Assembly: GCF_001578105.1 (NCBI RefSeq) | Contig: NZ_CP014275.1 | Location: 3,224,001-3,288,000 of the forward strand | Length of the DNA stretch: 64,000 nucleotides | Direction: 5' to 3' | Source: Martelella sp. AD-3 | GTDB taxonomy: Bacteria; Pseudomonadota; Alphaproteobacteria; Rhizobiales; Rhizobiaceae | In this document: one piece after another, positions 6,761 to 19,436 of the stretch | Position numbering within the stretch: the first letter of the stretch is position 1 | Layout of the letters: each line of letters begins with the position of its first letter | Position numbers and translations under genes: made by a program | The notes under the pieces: model-generated | What the model was told of the DNA's origin: nothing | The model's input: the letters and a program-made list of their open reading frames with translations, nothing else | Database searches by the model: none

Positions 6761-8575
6761 ATGAGAAATCCCAAGAAATCCAAGCGATCGGAAAGGCGCA
6801 TGGGGCGCCCGGCGCGTATCCTGCTCGCTATCGTCCTTCTCGCCGGCGTTGCGGTCTATTATCTGGTCCCCGTCATCATCACGCCGCAAGCCATGGCCGA
6901 CAACCTGGAAGACGAACTGTCCGGCTGGCTCGGTGCGCCGGCAACCATCAGCGGCGATCTCGACATCAGCTACTGGCCGCGACCGAGAATTACGGCGACA
7001 GCCGTTTCCGTCGCCCGGCCGGACGGCACCGGACCGCTGATCTACGGCAACAGCGCCCGGCTCGTCGCCGATTTCGGCTTTATCGGCGCCCTTTCCGGCA
7101 GGCCGTCCTTCTCCGATCTGAAGCTTGACGGAGCGGTTATCATACTCGAGCAGCCGGACGAGGCGAGCGGACCGCCGGCAAACGCGCTGGGAAAGACGAT
7201 CGCAAACCTGCGCGGAGGCAACGATACGCCCGGACGCTCGGCTGGCCCCGGCGCGCTCTCGGTGACCAACAGCACGCTCGGTTTTACCGAAAAAGGGGAA
7301 ACGCGCGTCATCAAGGGCGTCAATGCCGAACTGGACTGGCCGACCCTTTCCGGAAGAGCCAGCCTCTCCGGATCGGCGATCCTGGCCGAACGCGACACGA
7401 CGCTGTCGCTGGAGGCCGGCAAGGCGGCGGGCCTGATCGCCGGAAACGCCTCGCCGATCAATCTTTCCATCACCAGCCAGACCGCCGATATCCGCTTCGA
7501 CGGCACGGCCTCCAGCAGCCGCCCCTACCTGCTGAATGGCACCTTCTCGCTTTCCACAAGCGCGCTGCAGGAACTGATGGCAAGGATGGGCGTTGAATCA
7601 AGCCTGTTGCGCAATGTCGACAACGCGTCCCTGAACGGCAAGGTCTCGCGCAGCGGCGGTTCGCTGCGTTTCTCCCCGGTGGACCTGACGATCGGCGCAG
7701 CCAAGGGCAACGGCGTTCTCGACATCGTTCCGTCTTCGCCGGAAGGGCCGGCCGGGATTTCCGCGACCATGGCGCTGCAGGACATCTCTCTGCGCGACGC
7801 GCAATCCTCGCTCGCGGCCTGGATCGATGCGGTTGCCCCCGTCGATGAAGGGGACGACGGCGACAACCTGCCGCTGCCGGAGCTCGACCTGCGCGTTTCG
7901 GCAGGAAGCGTCAGGCTGTCGGACCTGACGCTTCGGGACGTTGCCGCCAGCATTATCCGCACCGGCACGCAGACGAGTTTCGACATTGCCGACAGCCTGC
8001 TGGATGACGGTTCCCTCTATGCGCATCTCGCCGTGCGCACCGATGGCTTCGCAACGATCCGCATGAATGCCGAGAATGTGCGTTCGGCCCCTCTTTTCAA
8101 GCAGATGGGGTTCAGCGTTCCGCTTGAAAGCAATCATTTCGACCTGGAAATGTCCTACGAAGCGCGGTTGCCGCTGAGCGCGGGCGCAAATGACGACGTG
8201 AGCGGCCGGTTCAGGTTTTCCGGGCGTGAGGGCAGCCTGATCTGGCTCGATCTCGGCGACATCCTGCAATCCGCTGCGACAAGCAATAATTTCGCATTCT
8301 CTCCGCTGAAGCGCGAGCCCTTCGCGTTCACCTCGGTTTCGGGCCGGGGCAGCGTTTCCGGCACCAATATCCATCTGGACGAAATGGTCATGAAAACGGC
8401 GGACGGCCGGGTACGGCTGGAGGGCGATGTCGATATCGGCTCCGGACAGATCGAGGCCATGCTGACGCGCTGGAACCGGAACGCCGAGAAGGAACCGGTT
8501 TCCGTCAGGATCAGCGGCAATGCCCTTGCCGCGCTGGCCCGCCGGATCGAGACGCCCGCCGACCTGCTGGAATGA
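6761..8575 (+). CDS. AsmA family protein
   Basis: This 604-residue protein has a basic N-terminus, one membrane helix at about residues 15-33 (RILLAIVLLAGVAVYYLV), and a long periplasmic region. The segment ISGDLDISYWPRPRITATAVSV is the AsmA N-terminal repeat, and the C-terminal third has the AsmA_2-like beta-rich repeat (LDEMVMKTADGRVRLEGDVDIGSG). AsmA-like proteins are thought to move phospholipids between membranes or affect outer-membrane assembly. The ATG at 6761 is preferred since translation further upstream gives no conserved sequence. It is apparently monocistronic. Confidence 0.82.
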   Translation: MRNPKKSKRSERRMGRPARILLAIVLLAGVAVYYLVPVIITPQAMADNLEDELSGWLGAPATISGDLDISYWPRPRITATAVSVARPDGTGPLIYGNSARLVADFGFIGALSGRPSFSDLKLDGAVIILEQPDEASGPPANALGKTIANLRGGNDTPGRSAGPGALSVTNSTLGFTEKGETRVIKGVNAELDWPTLSGRASLSGSAILAERDTTLSLEAGKAAGLIAGNASPINLSITSQTADIRFDGTASSSRPYLLNGTFSLSTSALQELMARMGVESSLLRNVDNASLNGKVSRSGGSLRFSPVDLTIGAAKGNGVLDIVPSSPEGPAGISATMALQDISLRDAQSSLAAWIDAVAPVDEGDDGDNLPLPELDLRVSAGSVRLSDLTLRDVAASIIRTGTQTSFDIADSLLDDGSLYAHLAVRTDGFATIRMNAENVRSAPLFKQMGFSVPLESNHFDLEMSYEARLPLSAGANDDVSGRFRFSGREGSLIWLDLGDILQSAATSNNFAFSPLKREPFAFTSVSGRGSVSGTNIHLDEMVMKTADGRVRLEGDVDIGSGQIEAMLTRWNRNAEKEPVSVRISGNALAALARRIETPADLLE

Positions 8576-8655
8576 CAATCCCCTGCGCTTCGATGCATCG
8601 GAAAGGGCGCAGCCGATCCGCACCCATTCCCGGGACTTCAGAGCATGTCCGCGCG

Positions 8656-9297
8656 TCAGAAACGGTAGCGGAGGCCGACCTGGGCAACCGGGTAGAACTT
8701 GTAGTCCTTGGCTGCATTGCGGAAATCGTCGATGCTGTCCTGCAGCGGCTGGTAGACCGTGCCAGACCAGCTTTCCTGAACATCGGGCGTACCCATGTAG
8801 TAGGCGCCCAATGAGAAATCCAGCGATATCCTGTCATTGAGATCGGCGTTGTAGCCAATGCCGAAATAGGGCTGGAAGTCGTATTCCGGCGTCAGCTTGA
8901 CCTCGGCCGTTTCCACAACGTCAAGATAGGGATTGTACATTGAGAACGTGCCCTTGGCATTGTCGTCCGTGTAGCGTGCCCCGACCGAGATGCGGAAATC
9001 AGACTGGTTGACGTAATAGTCGAGCGTGGCGCCGACCGTCAGCACCTTGAACGTGCCCTCGTAATCAGCGCCCTCATAGGTGCCCGAAGGCTCGTAGCTG
9101 AAACCGGCGACAGTTCCGCTGAGGCCGAAGCTCTCGTTGAGCTTGTAGATGCCCGTCAACCCGACGCCGAGCGTACCGGCCGATGGCTCGATGGCGAGTT
9201 CCTGGGCATTGGCCGCAGGTATGATCGCCGTCAAAGCCGCTGCCGAGACAAGGATGGAAAGAAGATTTCTGCGCACGCCGTTCTTTGTGTGAACCAT
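8656..9297 (-). CDS. Outer-membrane beta-barrel protein, unassigned family
   Basis: This 213-residue protein has a signal peptide (hydrophobic stretch LLSILVSAAALTAIIPAANAQ, cleavage near residue 31) and alternating aromatic/glycine beta strands. It ends in Tyr-Arg-Phe, the C-terminal aromatic typical of barrels recognised by the BAM machinery. The size suggests eight strands. The gene is monocistronic, between an AsmA-like gene and a LysR gene that are not obviously related. Its function is unknown; a structural or small-porin role is likely. Confidence 0.7.
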   Translation of the reverse strand: MVHTKNGVRRNLLSILVSAAALTAIIPAANAQELAIEPSAGTLGVGLTGIYKLNESFGLSGTVAGFSYEPSGTYEGADYEGTFKVLTVGATLDYYVNQSDFRISVGARYTDDNAKGTFSMYNPYLDVVETAEVKLTPEYDFQPYFGIGYNADLNDRISLDFSLGAYYMGTPDVQESWSGTVYQPLQDSIDDFRNAAKDYKFYPVAQVGLRYRF

Positions 9298-9487
9298 TTC
9301 ATTACCCTGCTTTGATCCAATTTCCGCCCAAGGCTAGGGGAAACTTGTTAAGCCTTTCTAATTTCAAGGATTTGCAGGCTTCAACCTGTGACAACGCTGA
9401 CATTCCCGGCACGAAGCCGAAAGAGCGGGTTTGACCGTCCCCGTGACATTTTTACAACGCGGCGGGTCGGGTTCGGTCCGCGTCGTT

Positions 9488-10363
9488 TCAGTACTCCGAG
9501 TCCGCCCTTTTCCCAGCGTAGAGCGCCAATCGCGCTCTCATGAACTTCGCCAGCCGGTCGGCCACGCGCCGCACGGCGCGGCGATGGCGTTCCTCGTCAT
9601 GCAGAACGAGCCACTGACCGTGGCTCAGATCGCCGATGACCGCCCCCGCTCGGGCAAGGCTCTGGTTGGTATCGCCGATGAAGCAGGGCAGGACGGCGAT
9701 GCCGGCGCCCGCCTCGACGAGGTCGAGCATGGTGCGGGGGCGGCTTGCCGACAGCACGATCGCAGACGCCCGGGCTTCATGCGGCCATTTCAGGTAATCG
9801 GAAATCGCCGCCTCCCGCGTGACGGCGATCCAGCGCTGCCCGGCCGAGGGCGGCGCATTTCTCGCCCTGAAGGGCGCATAGGCGACGGTTCCCAGCCTGA
9901 GCGCGGCAAGATTGCTTTCCTCGGGCTCGAAGGAGCGGATCCCGATGTCGTTTTCGCGGTGGGCGAGGCTCGCGCGCGCTTCGCCGACGAGCAGTTGCAG
10001 GCGGAAGGGGTCATCCTCACGGCAGATCTCGCCGATATGGGCCGAAATCAGAAACGCATTCCAGGTGCCGAGCGCCAGGCGGACCAGTTGCGGCGCCGCC
10101 GCCTCGCCGCGCCAGTCATCGATCCTGCGAAAGCTCCCGTCCGCCCCCGTCAGCAACGCGTTCAGGGTTTCGCCCTCGGGCGTAAGACTGTAGCCGCGCT
10201 GGCTGCGCACGAACAGCGCGCGCCCGAGGCGGCGTTCGAGATCCAGCATGTGCCGGCCGGCCGTGGCGGGACTGACGCCGTGCTCCGCCGCAGCGCCGCT
10301 CAATCCGCCATGGCGGATCACGGCGAGGAAAAGCTGATAGTAGGACCAGGGTATGTTTTTCAT
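9488..10363 (-). CDS. LysR family transcriptional regulator
   Basis: This 291-residue regulator has an N-terminal winged helix (LSGAAAEHGVSPATAGRHMLDLERRLGRALFVRSQRG, roughly residues 20-55). A divergent type-2 periplasmic-binding effector domain follows. The ATG at 10363 (MKNIPWSYYQLFL) is chosen over a TTG 14 codons upstream. The helix uses SPATAGRHM where most LysR have S-x-x-A-v-S-r-x-I, so it is an atypical subgroup. No divergent catabolic operon marks a target. Confidence 0.82.
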   Translation of the reverse strand: MKNIPWSYYQLFLAVIRHGGLSGAAAEHGVSPATAGRHMLDLERRLGRALFVRSQRGYSLTPEGETLNALLTGADGSFRRIDDWRGEAAAPQLVRLALGTWNAFLISAHIGEICREDDPFRLQLLVGEARASLAHRENDIGIRSFEPEESNLAALRLGTVAYAPFRARNAPPSAGQRWIAVTREAAISDYLKWPHEARASAIVLSASRPRTMLDLVEAGAGIAVLPCFIGDTNQSLARAGAVIGDLSHGQWLVLHDEERHRRAVRRVADRLAKFMRARLALYAGKRADSEY

Positions 10364-10540
10364 CAGTGAAAAATAACCTGCATTCCAGCGCGTTTCAAAC
10401 GACAATTTTCGCTGGTATTTTTCAGGCAGTCCACAGGGAGCGCCCGGCGAGAGCGCGAAGCCTCCCGCCCTCCCCGACAGGAAAGCCCGATCGTCGACCG
10501 GTCTCGAACGACCGTCGAATGACCGACAGGAGTGATAGCC

Positions 10541-10783
10541 ATGACACGCAGAACCGGAACCAGACGGCTGCTGAGCCTTTACTATACCCAGGAGTATCGG
10601 CCTCTATCCGAAGATGACTATTATGAACGGTTCTCCGGGAGCCCGCCCGCTTTCTGGAGGAGGCCAAGTCGCGTCATCGGCGGTTTCCTGCTGTCGACGG
10701 CGGGACTTCTCACAGCGCCTCGCCGGCAGCGACGCCGGAGGCCCAGGCCCACTGGAAATTGTAGCCACCGAGCCATCCGGTGA
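10541..10783 (+). CDS. Hypothetical small basic protein (uncertain gene)
   Basis: This frame of 80 codons begins MTRRTGTRRLLSLYYTQEYRPLSEDDYYERF and has an AGGAG site about eight bases upstream. Its N-terminal half has a natural-looking composition (Tyr-, Asp-rich). The C-terminal third is arginine-rich and overlaps the 3' end of the BaiN gene antisense by 74 bases, so the true end may differ. No family is recognised. It may be a real short gene or a chance frame. Confidence 0.35.
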   Translation: MTRRTGTRRLLSLYYTQEYRPLSEDDYYERFSGSPPAFWRRPSRVIGGFLLSTAGLLTAPRRQRRRRPRPTGNCSHRAIR

Positions 10784-11888
10784 CATCGACGCATTCGCCG
10801 ATGAAATAGAGTCCCGGCACCGCGCGTGCCTCCATCGTCCGTGACGAGAGTGCCTCGGTATCAATGCCGCCGAGCGTGACTTCCGCCGTGCGGTAGCCCT
10901 CGGTTCCGGCGGGCTTGAACTGCCAGTCCTGGATCGAAGTCGCAAGGTGAGCGAGCGCCTTGTCGGAAAGATCGGCAAGATGGCCCGCCGCGCCGGCACG
11001 CTCGGCGAAATACTGCGCCAGCCGTTTCGGCAGCTGGGAGGCGAGCGCGCTCGCGGCCCCCTGCCGTCCGTTTTCGCGCTTTGCCGCCGTGAGCACGTCA
11101 GCGAGGGCAATATCCGGGCTGATCCTGACGTTCACCGCGTCGCCGGGCGACCAGTAGGAGGAAACCTGCAGGATTGCAGGACCGGAAAGACCGCGATGGG
11201 TAAAAAGCATGGCCTCGCGAAACCGCCCGGTTCGGCATGCGACCTCGACCGGAACGCCGATACCCGTCAGCGGCTGCAATTCCGCCTGCAGGCCCGGATC
11301 GAGCGTGAACGGCACAAGGCCAGGCCGCGGCTCGACGACGCGAATGCCGAAGCGACCGGCGACCTCGTAGGCAAAGCCCGTCGCGCCCATCTTGGGGATG
11401 GACTTGCCACCGGTGGCAATCACCAGCGCCCGTGCGGTGGCCCGCTTCCCCTCAAGCGACAGCGTGAAACGATCGCCGGAATGTTCAAGAGCGGCGACGG
11501 CCGTCTCCAGCCTGATCTCGACATTGCCGGCCCGACATTCGGCCAGCAGCATGGCGATGATCTCCTTCGCCGAGCCGTCGCAGAAAAGCTGCCCGAGCGT
11601 CTTCTCGTGCCAGGCGATGTTGTGGCGGTCCACCATCGCGATGAAATCCGCCGGCGTGAAGCGCGCGAGCGCCGATTTGGCGAAATGCGGATTCTCGCTC
11701 AGGAAGTTTTGCGGGCCGGCGCCGATATTGGTGAAGTTGCAGCGGCCGCCGCCGGAAATGCGGATTTTCTCGCCGGGTTTCCTCGCGTGATCAACGAGAA
11801 GAACCCTGCGTCCCCGTTTTCCCGCGCGTGCGGCGCACATCAACCCCGCAGCGCCTGCGCCAACAATGATCACATCGAATTCATCCAT
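10710..11888 (-). CDS. BaiN/HI0933-family NAD(P)/FAD-dependent oxidoreductase
   Basis: This 392-residue flavoprotein has an FAD Rossmann motif at the N-terminus (DVIIVGAGAAGLMCAARAG) and the family signature GEKIRISGGGRCNFTN shortly after. It has a second dinucleotide motif near the middle (ARALVIATGGKSIPKMGATG) and ends in the conserved FQWAWASGVAAGEAL. The ATG at 11888 has GGCGGA upstream; longer versions add non-conserved residues. The physiological substrate of most members is unknown. Confidence 0.9.
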   Translation of the reverse strand: MDEFDVIIVGAGAAGLMCAARAGKRGRRVLLVDHARKPGEKIRISGGGRCNFTNIGAGPQNFLSENPHFAKSALARFTPADFIAMVDRHNIAWHEKTLGQLFCDGSAKEIIAMLLAECRAGNVEIRLETAVAALEHSGDRFTLSLEGKRATARALVIATGGKSIPKMGATGFAYEVAGRFGIRVVEPRPGLVPFTLDPGLQAELQPLTGIGVPVEVACRTGRFREAMLFTHRGLSGPAILQVSSYWSPGDAVNVRISPDIALADVLTAAKRENGRQGAASALASQLPKRLAQYFAERAGAAGHLADLSDKALAHLATSIQDWQFKPAGTEGYRTAEVTLGGIDTEALSSRTMEARAVPGLYFIGECVDVTGWLGGYNFQWAWASGVAAGEAL

Positions 11889-12012
11889 GATTTTCCGCCT
11901 GTTCCCGTGCGGCTCTGGTTGCATCGGCGCAGAGAAAGTCAACATGCCCCCTCGCCAAGACGCGCGCCGTGGTTATGATACGCCCACGCGCAATGACAAA
12001 CCGGCGAGTGAA

Positions 12013-13470
12013 ATGCCAGTAAAAAAGACGACGATCAAAGCCGCAAGCAGAACGCACACAAGCAAGGTCAAGCGGGCGAAGAAACCCGCAAAGCCCGCAG
12101 CCCCCTCGCCGCCGCGCGGCGTGGAAGACTGGAAAGCCGCAGCCCGCTGGCTGAAGCTGCGCAGCATCGAGGACATCGAGTGCATCACGCCGGATCTTGC
12201 CGGCGTGCCGCGCGGCAAGATGATGCCGTCCTCGAAATTCACCTCCAACACCTCGCTTGCCCTTCCCTCCGCGCTCTATCGCCACACGATCTCCGGCGAA
12301 TATCCCGACGAGAGCGGCAGCTTCCGTTACGAACCGCGCGACAGCGACCTCAAACTGGTGCCCGACCTCTCGACGCTGACGGCGGTGCCCTGGGAGACCG
12401 ATCCGACCGCACAGGTGATCTGCGATGTCGTCGGCGCCGACGGGGAAGAGGTGCCCTATACGCCGCGCAACGTGCTCAAGCGCGTGGTCGAGCTTTACGA
12501 GAAGCGCGGCTGGCGGCCGGTGGTGGCGCCGGAAATCGAGTTCTACCTCGTCGCCAAGAATGACGATCCTGACCTGCCGCTGACCCCGCCGGTCGGCCGC
12601 TCGGGCCGTCCGATCGTCGCCGGACAGGCCTATTCGATCGCCGGCATCAACGAGTTCGATGAACTGATCGACGACATCTACCATTTCTGCGAGGCCCAGG
12701 GGCTGGAAATCGACACGCTGATCCATGAGGAAGGCCCCGCCCAGCTCGAGATCAATCTGCGCCACGGCGATCCGCTGGAGCTTGCCGACCAGGTGTTCTA
12801 TTTCAAGCGCACCATTCGCGAGGCGGCGACCAAGCACGGCACCTTCGCCACCTTCATGGCAAAGCCCATGCAGGGCCAGCCAGGTTCGGCCATGCATATC
12901 CACCAGTCGGTCGTGGACATAGAGACAGGCCGCAATGTGTTCTCGCTCGAAAACGGCGAGCCCTCGCCGGAATTCTTCCATTTCATCGGCGGCATGCAGA
13001 AATATGTTCCGTCCACGCTGGTGATGATGGCGCCCTATGTGAATTCCTACCGTCGGCTGACGCCGGACATGGCCTGCCCGGTCAACACCGCCTGGGGCTA
13101 TGACAACCGCACCACCGCCTTCCGTATTCCGGTTTCCGACCCGGCGGCACGGCGGGTGGAAAACCGGCTGCCGAGCTCGGACGCCAATCCCTATCTGGCG
13201 CTTGCCGCGTCGCTTGCATGCGGCTATCTCGGCATCGAGAACCTGGTCGATCCGTCGGCCCCGACGGCCGATACCGCCAATGAGGGCGTCATCGACCTGC
13301 CGCGCGGCCTTCTGGAGGCGCTGGCGCTGATGGAAGGCGAACTGGCGCTCGGTCCCGTGCTGTCGCGCGAGTTCATCGATCTTTACGCCGGCATCAAGCG
13401 CGGCGAATTCGAGACCTTCATGCAGGTGATCAGCCCCTGGGAGAGGGAATTCCTGCTGCTGCATGTATGA
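12013..13470 (+). CDS. puuA: Glutamine synthetase family, probable gamma-glutamylputrescine synthetase
   Basis: This 485-residue protein has the glutamine synthetase beta-grasp and catalytic domains (EIEFYLV, EEGPAQLEINL, GSAMHIHQS, NRLPSSDANPYLA). It would ligate glutamate to putrescine or another amine using ATP. Assignment to PuuA rests on the PuuB-like oxidase starting 46 bases downstream. An unusual 40-residue Lys/Ala/Pro-rich N-terminal tail (residues 2-40) precedes the domain, which begins near VEDWKAAARWLK. Other amine-utilising GS homologues are possible. Confidence 0.8.
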   Translation: MPVKKTTIKAASRTHTSKVKRAKKPAKPAAPSPPRGVEDWKAAARWLKLRSIEDIECITPDLAGVPRGKMMPSSKFTSNTSLALPSALYRHTISGEYPDESGSFRYEPRDSDLKLVPDLSTLTAVPWETDPTAQVICDVVGADGEEVPYTPRNVLKRVVELYEKRGWRPVVAPEIEFYLVAKNDDPDLPLTPPVGRSGRPIVAGQAYSIAGINEFDELIDDIYHFCEAQGLEIDTLIHEEGPAQLEINLRHGDPLELADQVFYFKRTIREAATKHGTFATFMAKPMQGQPGSAMHIHQSVVDIETGRNVFSLENGEPSPEFFHFIGGMQKYVPSTLVMMAPYVNSYRRLTPDMACPVNTAWGYDNRTTAFRIPVSDPAARRVENRLPSSDANPYLALAASLACGYLGIENLVDPSAPTADTANEGVIDLPRGLLEALALMEGELALGPVLSREFIDLYAGIKRGEFETFMQVISPWEREFLLLHV

Positions 13471-13516
13471 TATGGACGCCGGCGAGGGTTTGACGAGAGA
13501 ATGGAGCGACGGAGAC

Positions 13517-14806
13517 ATGGTTTGGCAAAGCCCGATTGCCCCGGGAATTTCATGGTACCAGGCGACGCTTCCCGAACGCCCGACCTATCCGGCGCTTGAC
13601 GGTTCGACAACGGCGGATGTTGCCGTCATCGGCGGCGGCTTCACCGGCCTGCAGGCGGCCTGCCAGCTGGCCGAGGACGGCGTCGACGTGGTGCTGATCG
13701 ATGCCGCCCGTTTCGGCGACGGCGCCTCGGGCCGCAACGGCGGACAGCTTGGCACCGGGCAGCACTGGTGGCCGGAGGAACTCGAGACGAAGCTCGGCGC
13801 GGAACGGTCGCAGGCTTTCTTCCGCATAGCGGAGGAAGCGAAGTCCCACCTGCTCGACTTCGCCCGCAAGCACAAGGTCAATATCGATTTCAAGCCGGGC
13901 CAGCTCAGCGTCGCCCACAAGCGCGGCATGGAATATACCTACCGACGCCATGTCGAGACGCTGGCCGAACGCTACGATTATCCGCATCTCTCCTTCATGA
14001 GCAAGGCCGAGACGGCAGAGCGACTCGGCTCGGACCGCTTCTTCTGCGGCATCCGCGATATCGGTACGGGCCATATCCATCCGCTGAAGCTCCTCGTTGG
14101 TATCGCCGGGGCCGCCGCCGCCGCCGGCGCACGCCTTCATGAAATGACCAAGGCGGAGAACATTGACCACGTCGACGGCAAGAACGTGATCGAGACCGCC
14201 CGTGGCTCGATCACGGCGGAGCGCGTGCTGATTGCCTGCAACGGCTATATCGAGGATCACCTCGAGCCGAAGACGGCCTCGAAAATCATGCCGATCCGCT
14301 CCTTCATCGCCGCCACGACCCCCGTGAAGAAGGACCGCAAGATCCTGCCCGGCGGCGAATCCGTCGACGACAGCCGTTTCGTGGTGCGCTATTTCCGCAA
14401 GGCGCCGACGGGCGAGATGCTGTTCGGCGGTCGCGAGGTCTATTCCGCCGACAATCCGAAGAATATTTCCAGGCATCTCAGACGGCAGATCGCCGAGATC
14501 TATCCGCAACTGAAGGACGTCGAGATCACCCATGCCTGGGGCGGCTCCGTCGGCATCACCATGCCGCGCCGCCCGCTGGTGCACGATATCATGCCCGGCG
14601 TCACCTCGATCGGCGGTTTTTCCGGCCATGGCGTGATGCTGTCAAACTATTGCGGCAAACTCTATGCGGACGAGATTGCGGGGCGCTCGCTTGATCTGGA
14701 ACTTTACCGGGATTTGGATATACCATCCTTTCCGGGCGGCGGTCCGCTTCGCAAACCCTTGCTGTTTCTCGCCCTGACATGGTTCGCGCTTCGCGACCGG
14801 TTCTAG
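13517..14806 (+). CDS. puuB: FAD-dependent amine oxidase, probable gamma-glutamylputrescine oxidase
   Basis: This 429-residue DAO-family flavoprotein has a dinucleotide motif at about residue 36 (ADVAVIGGGFTGLQAACQLAEDG) and GASGRNGGQLGTGQHW, typical of PuuB/OrdL proteins. It has a C-terminal FAD-binding segment (IGGFSGHGVMLSNYCGKLYADE). It would oxidise gamma-glutamylated putrescine to the aldehyde with release of peroxide. The ATG at 13517 has CGGAG just upstream. It pairs with the synthetase but no puuC or puuD follows, so the rest of the pathway must lie elsewhere. Confidence 0.82.
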   Translation: MVWQSPIAPGISWYQATLPERPTYPALDGSTTADVAVIGGGFTGLQAACQLAEDGVDVVLIDAARFGDGASGRNGGQLGTGQHWWPEELETKLGAERSQAFFRIAEEAKSHLLDFARKHKVNIDFKPGQLSVAHKRGMEYTYRRHVETLAERYDYPHLSFMSKAETAERLGSDRFFCGIRDIGTGHIHPLKLLVGIAGAAAAAGARLHEMTKAENIDHVDGKNVIETARGSITAERVLIACNGYIEDHLEPKTASKIMPIRSFIAATTPVKKDRKILPGGESVDDSRFVVRYFRKAPTGEMLFGGREVYSADNPKNISRHLRRQIAEIYPQLKDVEITHAWGGSVGITMPRRPLVHDIMPGVTSIGGFSGHGVMLSNYCGKLYADEIAGRSLDLELYRDLDIPSFPGGGPLRKPLLFLALTWFALRDRF

Positions 14807-14928
14807 CCGGATGCGGCGCGACCGACGGGCCGGAAAGACAAGAATCCGATTTTTCGGAATGGGACTGGCATTTTTAAATCGATTTGATAAAACGACACCA
14901 ACCCTGTTGACGATTGAGAGGACTGACC

Positions 14929-16401
<1,473 letters not shown>

Positions 16402-16428
16402 GGCGACGAAACACCAGCCGAGAGCATC

Positions 16429-17127
16429 ATGACCAAGAACATGCACACATTTGACGATGGCGCCCGGCTTGCGGCCCGTCTTGCCGGCGATGTCGCCGAC
16501 AAGCTGGCCGAAGCCGTCGCCGAGAAGGGAGCGGCCTCCATCGCCGTTTCCGGCGGTTCGACGCCGAAGGCTTTCTTCCGCACGCTTTCAAAGGCGGATA
16601 TCGACTGGGAAAAGGTGACGATCACCCTCGTCGACGAACGGTTCGTCCCGGAAGACAGCCCCCGTTCGAACCACAAGCTGGTGAAGGAAAACTTGCTTCT
16701 GGGCCCGGCCGCCGCGGCGCGCTTCATTCCGCTTTACCAGAATGTAAAGACCGCCGAGGAAGCCGCCGAGATCGTCACCAACAAGGTTTCGGCGACAAGC
16801 CTGCCCTTCGATGTCGTCGTGCTCGGCATGGGAACCGATGGCCACACGGCCTCGTTCTTCCCAGGAGGCGATACGCTTGCAAGGGCGCTCGACATGAAGA
16901 CGCCGGCCGGAGTGATGTCCATGCATGCCGAAGGCGCCGGCGAGGCCCGCCTGACCTTCACCTTCTCGAGTCTCGAAAATGCCGGCCTTCTGGTGTTGCA
17001 CATCGAAGGCCAAGAAAAGATGGATGTTCTGGAAAAGGCCCTTGCCGGCAACGACGAAACGGAAATGCCCATCCGCGCCGTTCTTTCAAGAGCCACCTCC
17101 CCCGTGAATATCTACTGGGCGCCCTGA
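16429..17127 (+). CDS. pgl: 6-Phosphogluconolactonase
   Basis: This 232-residue enzyme hydrolyses the lactone made by Zwf. It has SVSGGSTPKAFF-like (AVSGGSTPK) and LVDERFVP motifs, GMGTDGHTASFFPG in the middle, and a C-terminal RAVLSRATSPVNIYW, all characteristic of the DevB/Pgl family. It begins 27 bases after the zwf stop and is followed by edd 50 bases on. Confidence 0.95.
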   Translation: MTKNMHTFDDGARLAARLAGDVADKLAEAVAEKGAASIAVSGGSTPKAFFRTLSKADIDWEKVTITLVDERFVPEDSPRSNHKLVKENLLLGPAAAARFIPLYQNVKTAEEAAEIVTNKVSATSLPFDVVVLGMGTDGHTASFFPGGDTLARALDMKTPAGVMSMHAEGAGEARLTFTFSSLENAGLLVLHIEGQEKMDVLEKALAGNDETEMPIRAVLSRATSPVNIYWAP

Positions 17128-17177
17128 CAATTCTGCCGGGCGCCTTCCGCGTTTCTTTCTGAAAACAGGAAAAGCCC

Positions 17178-19001
<1,824 letters not shown>

Positions 19002-19009
19002 AATCGCGC

Positions 19010-19035
19010 GCCCGGCGCATGAAGACGCGCCGGGC
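19010..19035 (+). terminator. Hairpin after edd
   Basis: A nine-base perfect GC stem (19010-19018 with 19027-19035, loop ATGAAGAC) begins nine bases past the edd stop. There is no T run beyond ATTCT, so it is either a weak intrinsic terminator or a 3' stabilising hairpin. Confidence 0.55.
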
Positions 19036-19436
19036 ATTCTGCCGCGTCCGGCGGGTCGGCAACCCGGTTTTCTCGCGTCTGCATCGCGGCGTCGCGCCTG
19101 TACCGCACCATCAGCGCGGTGCACGTCTGCACGCATCCGGGCATCTGACGCAGTTGCTCCCGGCATCGTTAACACACTGATTCAATCCGTGATCGCCTGC
19201 CGTATTCCGTGCGCTTTGCTGCCACTAAATAAACAAAAGCGGGCTTTAATCGGGGGCCACGGGAAACAATTTCCCGACCCTTTTCGTTTGGGGGGCATGG
19301 AATCAATCGTGCGACCGACACAGTGTAGCATTCCGGCAACAGAGACAGCCGATCTGATGCATTTTCGGAGAATTTAATTGAACGATTGATCACGTGAACC
19401 ATTTCTCCCTCATCGAAAGACAAGATGGAGACTGTA
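19036..19436 (+). promoter_or_regulatory. Long upstream region of the porin-like gene
   Basis: About 400 bases with no supported gene. The part nearest the porin is AT-richer than average and contains a short hairpin GGGAAACAATTTCCC at 19260-19274. A ribosome site (GGAG, 19427-19430) precedes the gene. Strongly expressed outer-membrane protein genes often have long leaders, which would fit. No confident promoter hexamers were identified. Confidence 0.45.

Noticed and set aside
14870..14890. AT-rich palindrome AAATCGATTT upstream of zwf as a HexR-type operator
   Set aside because: It does not match the HexR consensus known from gammaproteobacteria, and no hexR gene is nearby. It is kept only as a note on the zwf promoter.
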